Shown in pieces: positions 7,136 through 14,931 of a DNA stretch of 18,101 bases. The first letter of the stretch is position 1. Every line of letters begins with the position of its first letter. Source of the DNA: Acidimicrobiia bacterium (GTDB lineage: Bacteria > Actinomycetota > Acidimicrobiia > IMCC26256 > PALSA-555). Where the stretch lies: positions 1-18,101 of the forward strand of contig JALHSW010000150.1 in the NCBI GenBank assembly GCA_022865365.1. Reading direction: 5' to 3'. A program made the position numbers and the translations under genes. The notes below the pieces were generated by a model. That model worked only from the letters and a program-made list of their open reading frames with translations, was not told where the DNA came from and did no database searches.

Positions 7136-8467
7136 GTGAGGCACACTCGCTGGGTGGCGCTCGTCGTCACCATCGTTCTCGTGACTGCAGGCACGACCGC
7201 AGTTGCGTTCGCACAGGGCAGCGGCGACAAGCCGACGGCGACCGAGGTGGGGATCACCGACAAGGAGATCCGCGTCGCGGTGATTGCCGACGTCGACAAC
7301 GCCATTGCACCAGGCCTCTTCCAGGGCTCCGTCAGCGGCGTGCAGGGTTGGGCAAAGTTCGTCAACGCGAACGGTGGCCTCGCCGGCCGAAAGGTCAAAG
7401 TCGACTTCATCGACTCCAAGCTCAACCCGGACGAGGCTCGCAACGCGACCATCAAGGCCTGCTCCGAGGACTTCGCGATCGTCGGCACGACCGCGCTGTT
7501 CCTGAACAACGTCGATGACATCGAGGCGTGCGTCGACAAGGCCGGTGCCGCGGTCGGGCTCCCCGACATCGCGGTCCTCGCCCAGGAGACGGTACAGCAG
7601 TGCTCGCCGACCACGTACTCGATCAACCCGTCAAATCTCGTCTGCTCCACGAAGGACCAGCACCCGCAGACCTATCGGGCCAACTCGGGCCGAGCGTTCT
7701 ACTACGAGAAGAAGTTCGGCAAGGACCTGCACGGCGCATACATCTTCGGGTCCGACATCAAGGCGGCCGAGAACGGCAACCGCGGTTCGATGACGCAGAT
7801 GCAGGAGGCGGGCTCGGGGATCAAGCAGGACTTCGAGGCAACCATCTCGGCCAGGGCACTCCAGGCCGCGTACGCGCCGATCGTCCAGCAGCTCAAGGAC
7901 GACAGCTCGAACTACGCCCAGAGCGGCTCGTCGTTCAACTCGACGGTGCTGCTGCGCAAGGAAGCCAAGCTCCAGGGCGTCACTGACCCCAAGTTCATCT
8001 GGGACTGCACGCTCCAGTGCTACGACAGCAGGCTCCTCGAGCAGGGTGGTGCCGACGTCGAGGGCCAGTACATCTCGACGCTGTTCCTCCCGTTCGAGGA
8101 GGCGAGCTCGAACAAGACGCTCGCCAACTTCCTGAAGTACACGGGCAAGGACAAGGCCGATGGATTCGGCGCCCAAGCGTACGCGTCGGGTCTGCTGTTC
8201 AGTCAGGCGGTCGATCAGATCGTGAAGGCCGACGGGGTGAACGGGATCACGCGCCAGGCGCTGTTCGATCAGCTCGCGACGATCAACGACTTTGACGCGG
8301 GCGGCATGATCGCGACGACGAACATCGCCGACCATCGGCCCTCCAACTGCTACGTACTCACGCAGGTCAAGAGCGGCAAGTTCGTTCGGGTGAACCCTTC
8401 CAAGAAGGGGACGTTCGACTGCCAGGCGCGCAACATCGTCGAGATCAAGCTGGATCTCATCAAGTAG
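7136..8467 (+). CDS. HAAT-type ABC transporter substrate-binding protein, first copy
   Basis: This 443-residue protein is an extracellular type-I periplasmic-binding fold protein (Peripla_BP_6/LivJ-like). The start is GTG with AGGGGGG five bases upstream; the frame is open further upstream, but the signal peptide begins here. Residues 1-27 form a Sec signal (Arg/His N-terminus, Val/Leu-rich core, AFA-Q cleavage). The mature protein contains EIRVAVIADVDN, NGGLAGRKVKVDFIDSKLN and CSEDFAIVGTTALF, corresponding to the first lobe of the fold. There is no lipobox cysteine, so it appears to be secreted rather than a lipoprotein. Eight cysteines in the mature protein all recur in the paralogue downstream, suggesting disulfides. 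It is the first gene of the importer operon. The ligand is unknown; the family binds amino acids, amides, aromatic acids and other organic anions. Confidence 0.9.
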   Translation: MRHTRWVALVVTIVLVTAGTTAVAFAQGSGDKPTATEVGITDKEIRVAVIADVDNAIAPGLFQGSVSGVQGWAKFVNANGGLAGRKVKVDFIDSKLNPDEARNATIKACSEDFAIVGTTALFLNNVDDIEACVDKAGAAVGLPDIAVLAQETVQQCSPTTYSINPSNLVCSTKDQHPQTYRANSGRAFYYEKKFGKDLHGAYIFGSDIKAAENGNRGSMTQMQEAGSGIKQDFEATISARALQAAYAPIVQQLKDDSSNYAQSGSSFNSTVLLRKEAKLQGVTDPKFIWDCTLQCYDSRLLEQGGADVEGQYISTLFLPFEEASSNKTLANFLKYTGKDKADGFGAQAYASGLLFSQAVDQIVKADGVNGITRQALFDQLATINDFDAGGMIATTNIADHRPSNCYVLTQVKSGKFVRVNPSKKGTFDCQARNIVEIKLDLIK

Positions 8468-8482
8468 GGGTGCACCGACGAT

Positions 8483-8518
8483 GATGGGGCGCCGCGGCAC
8501 TTGTCGCGGCGCCCCATC
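8483..8518 (+). terminator. Intercistronic 14-bp perfect hairpin between the two binding-protein genes
   Basis: GATGGGGCGCCGCG (8483-8496) pairs perfectly with CGCGGCGCCCCATC (8505-8518) around an 8-nt loop. It lies 15 nt after the stop of the first binding protein and 26 nt before the GTG of the second. No T-run follows, so it is not a textbook intrinsic terminator. It may be a partial terminator or an RNA-stabilising element that raises the amount of the upstream message, as known for intercistronic hairpins after other binding-protein genes. Confidence 0.7.
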
Positions 8519-8544
8519 GCGTCGGCCGAGCTGAGGGGGACAAG

Positions 8545-9867
8545 GTGAGAGGGATCCGCATGGTGGCGCTCGGCGCCACGCTGGCGATGGTGCTGGGGAC
8601 GGCCGCGGTGGCCGGTGCACAGGGCAGCGGCGACAAGGAGTCGCTCGAAGCCAGCGATGTGGGCGTCACCAGCACCGAGATCCGAATCGCGGTGATCGCC
8701 GACGTCGACAACCCGTTCCAGGCCGGGTTGTTCAAGGGTCCGTCCGACGCGGTGCCGGCGTGGGCAAAGTGGATGAACACCCACGGCGGGCTCGCCGGCC
8801 GAGAGGTCAAAGTCGACTTCATCGACTCGAAGCTGAACGCGGACGAGACTCGCAACGCGATCATCAAGGCGTGCAGCGAGGACTTCGCGATCGTCGGGAC
8901 GTCGGCGCTGTTCGTGAACAACACCGACGACCTCGTCGGATGTGTCGACTCCGCGGGTGCTGCCACCGGGCTACCCGATTTCCCTGTGGTGACCACAGAG
9001 CCGGAGCACCAGTGCTCCCCGGTCTCGCACTCGATCAACCCGCCGACGCTCGACTGCGCCACCAAGGACCAGCACCCGCAGACCTACCGCACCGGGACCG
9101 GTCCGACGCGCTACTACCTGAAGAGGTTCGGGGATCTGCACGGCGCGTACCTGTACCCGTCGGACCTGCGTGCGGCGAAGAACTCCCAGGTCCCGCTGTT
9201 CACCGCGGAGCAGCAGCAGGGGATCACGGCCGACGTGGACGCCGATGTCTCGGCCCTGGCGCCGCAGAGCGTCTACACCGCGATCATCCAGCAGATGAAG
9301 GACGCCGGGTCCACGTTCGGACGCAGCGGCCTCGGTTCGGCGAGCACCGTATCGTTCCGCAAGGAAGCGAAGCTCCAGGGCCTGAACGGCGTGAAGGTGT
9401 GGGAGTGCTCGCAGCAGTGCTACAGCGACTCGCTCCTCGAGCAGGGCGGAGCCGACGTCGAGGGACAGTTCGTGGACCTGCAGATCGTTCCCTTCGAGGA
9501 AGCGGGATCCAACAAGATGCTCGCGAGCTACCTGAAGTCGGTGGGCAAGGACAAGGCCGACGGCTTCGGGGCCCAGGCGTGGGCCGCGGCGATCTACTTC
9601 CGTGACGCCGTCAACGAGGTCGTCAAGGGTGGCGGGAACAACGCGCTGACGCGCGCTCGGGTGCTGAAGGCAGCCGACGGGATCAACGGGTTCACCGCCG
9701 AAGGCATGATCGGCAAGGTCGACGTCGGCAAGCGGATTCCTTCTTCGTGCTATGCAATCGTTCAAGTGAAGAACGCCAAGTTCGTGCGCGTCACTCCCGC
9801 AAAGAAGGCGTCGTTCAACTGCGACCCGAAGAACTCGGTCACGCTGAAGCTCGACCTCAGCAAGTGA
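8545..9867 (+). CDS. HAAT-type ABC transporter substrate-binding protein, second copy
   Basis: This 440-residue paralogue of the preceding protein is clearly related along its whole length, with well over half of residues identical in the first lobe. Shared blocks include EIR-AVIADVDN, VKVDFIDSKLN, CSEDFAIVGT, KDQHPQTYR, LLEQGGADVEGQ and GKDKADGFGAQA. The start is GTG with GAGGGGG five bases upstream. The signal peptide (about 23 residues) ends at an AGA-Q type cleavage site, again without a lipobox cysteine. All eight mature cysteines are conserved with the first copy. The segment after the TYR block and the second-lobe ligand-facing region differ most, so the two proteins may bind related but different ligands. 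It lies 49 bp before the permease gene and is probably cotranscribed with it. Confidence 0.9.
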   Translation: MRGIRMVALGATLAMVLGTAAVAGAQGSGDKESLEASDVGVTSTEIRIAVIADVDNPFQAGLFKGPSDAVPAWAKWMNTHGGLAGREVKVDFIDSKLNADETRNAIIKACSEDFAIVGTSALFVNNTDDLVGCVDSAGAATGLPDFPVVTTEPEHQCSPVSHSINPPTLDCATKDQHPQTYRTGTGPTRYYLKRFGDLHGAYLYPSDLRAAKNSQVPLFTAEQQQGITADVDADVSALAPQSVYTAIIQQMKDAGSTFGRSGLGSASTVSFRKEAKLQGLNGVKVWECSQQCYSDSLLEQGGADVEGQFVDLQIVPFEEAGSNKMLASYLKSVGKDKADGFGAQAWAAAIYFRDAVNEVVKGGGNNALTRARVLKAADGINGFTAEGMIGKVDVGKRIPSSCYAIVQVKNAKFVRVTPAKKASFNCDPKNSVTLKLDLSK

Positions 9868-9916
9868 TGTCCGGCGTCCGTTCATCCGGAGCAAGCGCGG
9901 CCGGAAAGGACCGCCT

Positions 9917-12043
9917 GTGGCGACGGTGACCGAGCGGCTCACGGGCCGACAGCACCGGGCGACGCTGCTTGCCGGACTGGGCGTCGCGCTGTTCGTGGGC
10001 TTCATCGTCCAGGAGTCGTGGGCCGGTCGGGATGTCACGGGCGACTCGCTGCTGTTCTTCCTCATTGTCGGAATCACCATCGGGTCGATCTACGCCGTGG
10101 CGGCGAGTGGACTCGTGGTCACCTATACGACGTCGGGGATCTTCAACTTCGCGCAGGGCGCCATCGGCATGTTCATGGCGTTCGTGTACTGGGAGCTCAA
10201 GATCAACCTGGGAATCCAGACGCTCGTCGCGGTGGCGCTGACCGTGCTCGTCGCCGCTCCACTGTTCGGTGCCGGCATCGAACGCTTGCTCATGCGGCGC
10301 CTCGCGACCGCCCCGCTGGTCGCGCAGCTGGTCGTGACGATCGGGCTGATGCTGGCCCTCATCGGACTCGCCGCCTTCATCTGGGACCCAACCGAGTCGC
10401 GAGCCGTCGGCACCTTCTTCGGGTCCGAGGGCTTCAACATCGGCCAGACCTACATGCCGTACTACCGCCTCATCACCATCGTGGCCGGCATCGTGATCGC
10501 GATCGCATTGCGCTTCGTGCTGTACCGCACCCGTCTCGGCGTCGCGATGCGCGCCGTGGTCGACAACCGGGATCTCGCGGCGCTCAACGGCGTTCGCCCA
10601 GGACGGGTGTCGTCGTTCTCGTGGGCGCTCGGGGCCTCGATGGCGGCGATTGCCGGAATCTTCCTCGCGGAGGAGCTGAGCAGTCTCAGCATCGACACGC
10701 TCACGCTGCTCATCGTCGACGCGTTCGCGGCCGCGATCATCGGTCGGCTGAAGAGCCTGCCCATGACCTACGTCGGCGGCATGATTATCGGACTTTCACT
10801 CTCGTTCCAGCAGAACTTCCTCACGTGGGCGGGGCGGTGGAGCTCGGCGAGCTTCGCGATCCCGACGATCATCCTGTTCCTCGCGCTCCTGTTCCTCCCG
10901 CAGGACCGGATCGAGGGGCGGCGCACCGCGACGATGAAGACCGCTCGCTTCATCAGCCTCAAACGGGCGCTGTTCGGCTTCACCGTGGTGTTCGTCGGGG
11001 TCTTGCTCCTGGCCGGTGTGCTCGACCGACCCAACGTGCGACGCCTGACGCTCGCGCTGGTCACTGCGCTGATCATGGTGTCGCTCGTCCCCCTCACCGG
11101 GTGGTCGGGCCAGATCTCGCTCGCGGCGATCACGTTCGTCGGCATCGGTGCGTGGGCGACCTTCGAGTTCTCCACCGCGGGCGGCGAGCTCTTCGGACTC
11201 CAGTTGTTCGACGCGGGGAATCCACTGCTCTTGCTCGTGGGCGCGCTCGTGGCGGTGCCGTTCGGGGTGCTGATGGCGTTCCCTGCGCTGCGATTACGAG
11301 GGCTCTATCTCGCACTGGCAACCATGTCGTTTGCCCGCATGGCGGAGTTCGTCTTCTTCGACCAGCCCGAGATCTTCGGCGGGCAGGGGCGGCGCATCGC
11401 CGACATCAGCGTGTTCGGGTCCGACATCAGCGCGCCGTTCTCGATCCTCGGGATCGACTTCCCGCAGGATTCGGGGCTCCTCCTCGCCGTGGCGTTCCTC
11501 ATCGGGGTCGTGGGGATGATGATCGTCGCGATGCGTCGCGGCACCTTTGGCCGGCGGCTCATCGCCATGCGCGACAGCCCGGCCGCGTGCGCCACGCTCG
11601 GCGTGAACCTGTTCCGTACGAAGATGGCCGTGTTCATGATCTCGGCGGCCATCGCCGGATTCGCCGGCGCACTCCTCGGCATCGCCCGAGGCACCGCGAG
11701 CACGATGGACTTCGCGATGCTCCAGGGCCTGCCGCTCCTGCTCTTGTTGGTCGTCGGTGGTGCGTCGGTGGTCTCCGGCGCGCTGGTCGGTGGCATCCTG
11801 CTCCAGGTGTTCACCTGGCTCACCGTCCTGTTCCCGAACGGGTTGAACATCCCGTTTGTCGATCTCGACGCGATCGCGCTCCAGAGCAAGATCGGCCCCG
11901 GCCTCGCCGGCATCGGGATCGGGCGCAACCCCGAGGGCGCGGTGACCGAGGTCAGCATCGCCTGGCAGGAGAAGGTCGAGAACCGTGGAGATGCCGCCCC
12001 GCCGGCCGCAGCATCTGCCGCGACGTCGGGCCAGCAGGCCTGA
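9917..12043 (+). CDS. Fused LivH-LivM branched-chain-amino-acid-type ABC permease
   Basis: This 708-residue membrane protein joins both permease subunits of a HAAT importer in one chain. The N-terminal half (about residues 40-325) is LivH-like, with GSIYAVAASGLVVTYTTSGIFNFAQGA, TRLGVAMRAVVDNRDLAALNGV and a later IVDAFAAAIIG. A short linker leads to the LivM-like half (about 345-655), with LTGWSGQISLAAITFVGIGAW, ALRLRGLYLALATMSFA and RDSPAACATLGVNLFRTKMAVFMIS. Each half has many hydrophobic segments. The C-terminal 45 residues are hydrophilic and Ala-rich, probably cytosolic. The start is GTG with GGAAAGGA six bases upstream. In most bacteria these are two genes; the fusion fixes a 1:1 heterodimer arrangement. 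It forms the transmembrane channel fed by the two binding proteins and powered by the ATPase that begins one base after its stop codon. Confidence 0.93.
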   Translation: MATVTERLTGRQHRATLLAGLGVALFVGFIVQESWAGRDVTGDSLLFFLIVGITIGSIYAVAASGLVVTYTTSGIFNFAQGAIGMFMAFVYWELKINLGIQTLVAVALTVLVAAPLFGAGIERLLMRRLATAPLVAQLVVTIGLMLALIGLAAFIWDPTESRAVGTFFGSEGFNIGQTYMPYYRLITIVAGIVIAIALRFVLYRTRLGVAMRAVVDNRDLAALNGVRPGRVSSFSWALGASMAAIAGIFLAEELSSLSIDTLTLLIVDAFAAAIIGRLKSLPMTYVGGMIIGLSLSFQQNFLTWAGRWSSASFAIPTIILFLALLFLPQDRIEGRRTATMKTARFISLKRALFGFTVVFVGVLLLAGVLDRPNVRRLTLALVTALIMVSLVPLTGWSGQISLAAITFVGIGAWATFEFSTAGGELFGLQLFDAGNPLLLLVGALVAVPFGVLMAFPALRLRGLYLALATMSFARMAEFVFFDQPEIFGGQGRRIADISVFGSDISAPFSILGIDFPQDSGLLLAVAFLIGVVGMMIVAMRRGTFGRRLIAMRDSPAACATLGVNLFRTKMAVFMISAAIAGFAGALLGIARGTASTMDFAMLQGLPLLLLLVVGGASVVSGALVGGILLQVFTWLTVLFPNGLNIPFVDLDAIALQSKIGPGLAGIGIGRNPEGAVTEVSIAWQEKVENRGDAAPPAAASAATSGQQA

Positions 12044-12044
12044 C

Positions 12045-13562
12045 GTGGCGTTGCTCGACGTCAGTCAGGTCTCGGTTCGCTTCGGTGGGTTGCAGGCGCT
12101 CGACGAGGTGTCGGTCGATGTCGCGGCCGGACACGTCACCGGCCTGATCGGTCCCAACGGTGCGGGCAAGACGACGCTCTTCAACGTCATCACCGGTCTC
12201 CAGGCGCCGACTACCGGCCGTGTGCTGGTCGACGGCGAGGACGTCACCCTCGCGAAGCCGCACCAGCGGGCCCGCAAGGGCATCGGGCGGACGTTCCAAC
12301 GGCTCGAGACCTTCGGAACCCTGAGCGCGCGCGACAACATCCTCGTCGCCGCGGAGATGCGCCGTGGCTGGTCGCGGGAGAAGTTCAATGCGAACACCCT
12401 GACCGACGAGGTCATCGAGCAGGTGGGCCTCGAGGGTGTGGCGGGGGAGCGGGTCGACTCCCTGCCGACGGGCACCGCGCGCCTCGTCGAAGTTGCCCGT
12501 GCGCTGGCGACGAAGCCACGAGTGTTGCTGCTCGACGAACCATCGTCGGGTCTGAACGAATCCGAGACGTCATCGCTGGGGACGCTCCTGCGCGAGCTCG
12601 CGGGCGAGGGCATCGCCGTGCTGCTCGTCGAGCACGACATGAGCTTTGTGATGGGGACGTGCGAGCAGATCCACGTGCTCGACTTCGGCCGAATCATCGC
12701 GGTGGGTTCACCTTCTGAGGTGCAAGCGAGCCCCGACGTACGCGCCGCCTACCTCGGTGGCGAACAGGAGCAGGTAGCCGCCGACGAGGCGCCATCCCTG
12801 GTCGTGGTCGCGCAGCGCGACAAGGCTTCCCCGATCTTGATCGACACCGAAGCGCCCCCCGCGCTGGCACTGCGCGACGTCCATGCCGCGTACGGAGCGA
12901 TCGAGGTGATCCATGGGCTCGACCTGGTCGTACCCACCGGGCAGGTCTTCGCGCTGCTCGGGCCGAACGGGGCTGGGAAGTCATCGACCCTGAAGGTGGC
13001 GAGCGGCCAGCTCGAGCCCACCAGTGGCACGGTGGAGATCCATGGTCGGGACATCACGGGTACATCGGCCGACACGTTGGCGCGCAACGGTGTCTGTCTC
13101 GTCCCCGAGGGTCGGGGCATCTTCCCCAACCTCACGGTCACCGAGAACCTGCGCATGGCGACCTACACCGGCGTGTCGCTCAAGAGCGTGCTCGATCGCG
13201 CGTTCGAGCGCTTTCCGCGGCTCAAGGAGCGACGCAAGCAGGTCGCGGGAACGCTGTCGGGTGGCGAGCAGCAGATGCTCTCGATGGCCCGGGCGCTCGC
13301 GACCGACCCGAAGGTGCTGTTGCTCGACGAGCTCTCGATGGGCCTCGCACCGCTGATCGTGGAGGAGCTCTACGACGTGGTGAAGCGCATCGCCGCCGAT
13401 GATGTGTCGATCCTCATCGTCGAGCAGTTCGCGCACGAGGTTCTCGGCGTCGCCGATGTCGCGGCGATCATGCTGCACGGGCGGGTGGAGTTCAGCGGTG
13501 CACCGGCCGAGGTCGGCCCGGCGCTCGACCGCGCCTACCTCGGCGGTTCGATCGCGGACTGA
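12045..13562 (+). CDS. Fused LivG-LivF ABC transporter ATPase
   Basis: This 505-residue protein has two tandem nucleotide-binding domains. Domain 1 (LivG-like) has Walker A GPNGAGKT at 36-43, Q-loop Gln85, Walker B LLLDEP with Asp164-Glu165 and switch His197. Its signature region reads LPTGTARLVEVARAL (140-154) instead of LSGGQ. Domain 2 (LivF-like) has Walker A GPNGAGKS at 306-313, canonical signature LSGGEQQ at 404-410, Walker B LLLDEL with Asp428-Glu429, and QFAHEV with His464 at the switch position. The linker (about 240-270) is acidic. I chose the GTG one base after the permease stop (TGAcGTG) because the longer frame from 11985 adds a basic, non-conserved extension overlapping the permease; translational coupling is likely. 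It energises the LivH-LivM permease. The last 28 bases overlap the convergent MFS gene. Confidence 0.9.
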   Translation: MALLDVSQVSVRFGGLQALDEVSVDVAAGHVTGLIGPNGAGKTTLFNVITGLQAPTTGRVLVDGEDVTLAKPHQRARKGIGRTFQRLETFGTLSARDNILVAAEMRRGWSREKFNANTLTDEVIEQVGLEGVAGERVDSLPTGTARLVEVARALATKPRVLLLDEPSSGLNESETSSLGTLLRELAGEGIAVLLVEHDMSFVMGTCEQIHVLDFGRIIAVGSPSEVQASPDVRAAYLGGEQEQVAADEAPSLVVVAQRDKASPILIDTEAPPALALRDVHAAYGAIEVIHGLDLVVPTGQVFALLGPNGAGKSSTLKVASGQLEPTSGTVEIHGRDITGTSADTLARNGVCLVPEGRGIFPNLTVTENLRMATYTGVSLKSVLDRAFERFPRLKERRKQVAGTLSGGEQQMLSMARALATDPKVLLLDELSMGLAPLIVEELYDVVKRIAADDVSILIVEQFAHEVLGVADVAAIMLHGRVEFSGAPAEVGPALDRAYLGGSIAD

Positions 13563-14896
13563 GGCTCATCAGCCTGACCTGGATTGGTCTGGCCCGCATT
13601 GGTCTGGCCCTCACCGACTCGGCGTGCGAGCAGCACCATCGCATAGAGCGCGCACACGGCCGCGCCGATCCCGACGGCAACCGGTGCGCTGGTCGCCGTC
13701 GCGACTGCACCCATCCAGATCGCGCCGAGGGGGAGCAAGCCGGCCCACGCGACGGCGAAGAGGCCCATGAGGCGACCGCGTTTCTTGTCGTCGGCGAGAT
13801 GCTGGAGCAGTGTGTTGAGCGAGGTCGTCGTGGAGAAGTAGCAGAAGCCGAGCACCGCGATGAGCCCGAGCGAGAGTGCCCACGACGTCGACAACGCAAA
13901 CCCGCCGGCGGCGATCCCGAACGCGAGCACCCACGTTGCTGCGTTGCGCAAGGTCGGGACCGAGCGGCGGAACCCGGTTGTCAGCGCCCCGATCACGGCT
14001 CCGACGCCCGACGCGATGACGAGGACCGTGAAGTCGTCGCGTGGATGGTGGAGCACATCGGTGGTGAACACCGGGAGTAGCACGACGTGTGCGGCACCGA
14101 ACACCGAGAACACGCTCATCGTGACGAGTGCGGCCACGGCGGGTGGACGGTCGCGAGCGTGACGGAGCCCCTCCTTCCAACGCTGCCATCCGTTGCCGGG
14201 CTCGTGGCGGTCGATGTGGCTCCGCAGGTGCACCGGCGCCAACGCGAGGAGCATGAGCACGTTGCTCGCGGCGTAGACGGCGAACGACCAACCGGCGCCC
14301 CAGGCGGCGAGGATCGGCGCGGCCAGTGCCGGGCCGGCGATGCGAGAGATGTTGCTGCCGGCACTCTCGACCGAGATGGCGCTCGAGAGGTCGGCGAGTG
14401 GGACCGCGTTGGCCGTCGCAGCCTGCTGCGCGGGGGCCATGAACGCGAAGAGCGTGCCGATGCAGAAGCCGAAGAGCGTGAGCACTCCGGGGGTCCCGGC
14501 GCCGCTGAGGACGGCGATGCTGAGACACGCGGCGACGACGCCGACCGCACCGCGCGAGACCATCAGCATCTTCTTGCGGTCGACCCGATCGGCCACAACG
14601 CCCGCGAACGGCGCGAAGAGCAGCATCGGGATGAACGTGCCGAAGAAGAGGATGCCCAGCCAGATCGAGGAGTTGTCGGTGACACGGGCCATCTCGGATT
14701 GCAGCGAGATGTGCGAGATCCAGAATCCCAGGTCACCGATCGCGTAGGCGGTGAACAGGAGGCGGAACTCACGATGGCGAAGGGAGCGGAACGGTTGATG
14801 GCGCTCGAGCGCGACGGGTGGCTCACCGATCGCCGGACCCGGGAGGCCGGCCTCGTCCTCGGCGAGCGGCGGGACGGGTGCGAGCTGGTCGGTCAC
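13535..14896 (-). CDS. MFS transporter (EntS/MFS_3-like)
   Basis: This 453-residue major facilitator protein has about 12 hydrophobic segments. The family loop motif is GVVADRVDRKK at about residues 99-109. The N-terminus (about 40 residues) is hydrophilic and Pro-rich. The first helix region (LLFTAYAIGDLGFWISHIS) and the NTLLQHLADDKKRGRLMG loop resemble the EntS-like exporters of the MFS_3/DUF894 group. It probably exports a small hydrophobic compound, the pathway substrate or a toxic intermediate, which is inference. The start is GTG with no good Shine-Dalgarno, 25 bp after the SDR stop on the same strand, so it is the last gene of a three-gene operon. The C-terminal tail contains a pentapeptide repeat (GQTNA, GQTNP, GQADE) from a 15-nt tandem DNA repeat. 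It terminates with TAG inside the 3' end of the ATPase gene. Confidence 0.88.
   Translation of the reverse strand: MTDQLAPVPPLAEDEAGLPGPAIGEPPVALERHQPFRSLRHREFRLLFTAYAIGDLGFWISHISLQSEMARVTDNSSIWLGILFFGTFIPMLLFAPFAGVVADRVDRKKMLMVSRGAVGVVAACLSIAVLSGAGTPGVLTLFGFCIGTLFAFMAPAQQAATANAVPLADLSSAISVESAGSNISRIAGPALAAPILAAWGAGWSFAVYAASNVLMLLALAPVHLRSHIDRHEPGNGWQRWKEGLRHARDRPPAVAALVTMSVFSVFGAAHVVLLPVFTTDVLHHPRDDFTVLVIASGVGAVIGALTTGFRRSVPTLRNAATWVLAFGIAAGGFALSTSWALSLGLIAVLGFCYFSTTTSLNTLLQHLADDKKRGRLMGLFAVAWAGLLPLGAIWMGAVATATSAPVAVGIGAAVCALYAMVLLARRVGEGQTNAGQTNPGQADEPQSAIEPPR
13583..13612. repeat. 15-bp tandem repeat in the MFS C-terminal tail
   Basis: ATTGGTCTGGCCC occurs at 13583-13595 and 13598-13610, giving two 15-bp units that differ at one position. 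A degenerate third unit precedes them at 13568-13582. On the minus strand they encode GQTN-type pentapeptides in the hydrophilic tail of the MFS protein. Slippage would add or remove five residues without shifting the frame. Confidence 0.8.
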
Positions 14897-14901
14897 CGGG
14901 T

Positions 14902-14931
14902 CCGGATCATGGGGAGCCGGATCATGGGGAA
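14902..14931. repeat. 15-bp tandem repeat across the SDR stop / MFS start junction
   Basis: CCGGATCATGGGGA occurs at 14902-14915 and again at 14917-14930, as two adjacent 15-bp units. The right copy overlaps the TGA of the SDR at 14922-14924. The left copy lies between that stop and the GTG of the MFS gene, so duplication lengthened the spacer between the two genes. Confidence 0.85.

Noticed and set aside
10018..12147. 709-codon alternative frame on the same strand within the permease gene
   Set aside because: It is very rich in Arg, His and Gly and has no hydrophobic segments. The other frame encodes an unmistakable LivH-LivM membrane protein.
13535..13562. 28-bp convergent overlap of the ATPase and MFS gene ends as a regulatory antisense element
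   Set aside because: Short tail-to-tail overlaps are common in compact bacterial genomes and no hairpin or other signal was seen there.
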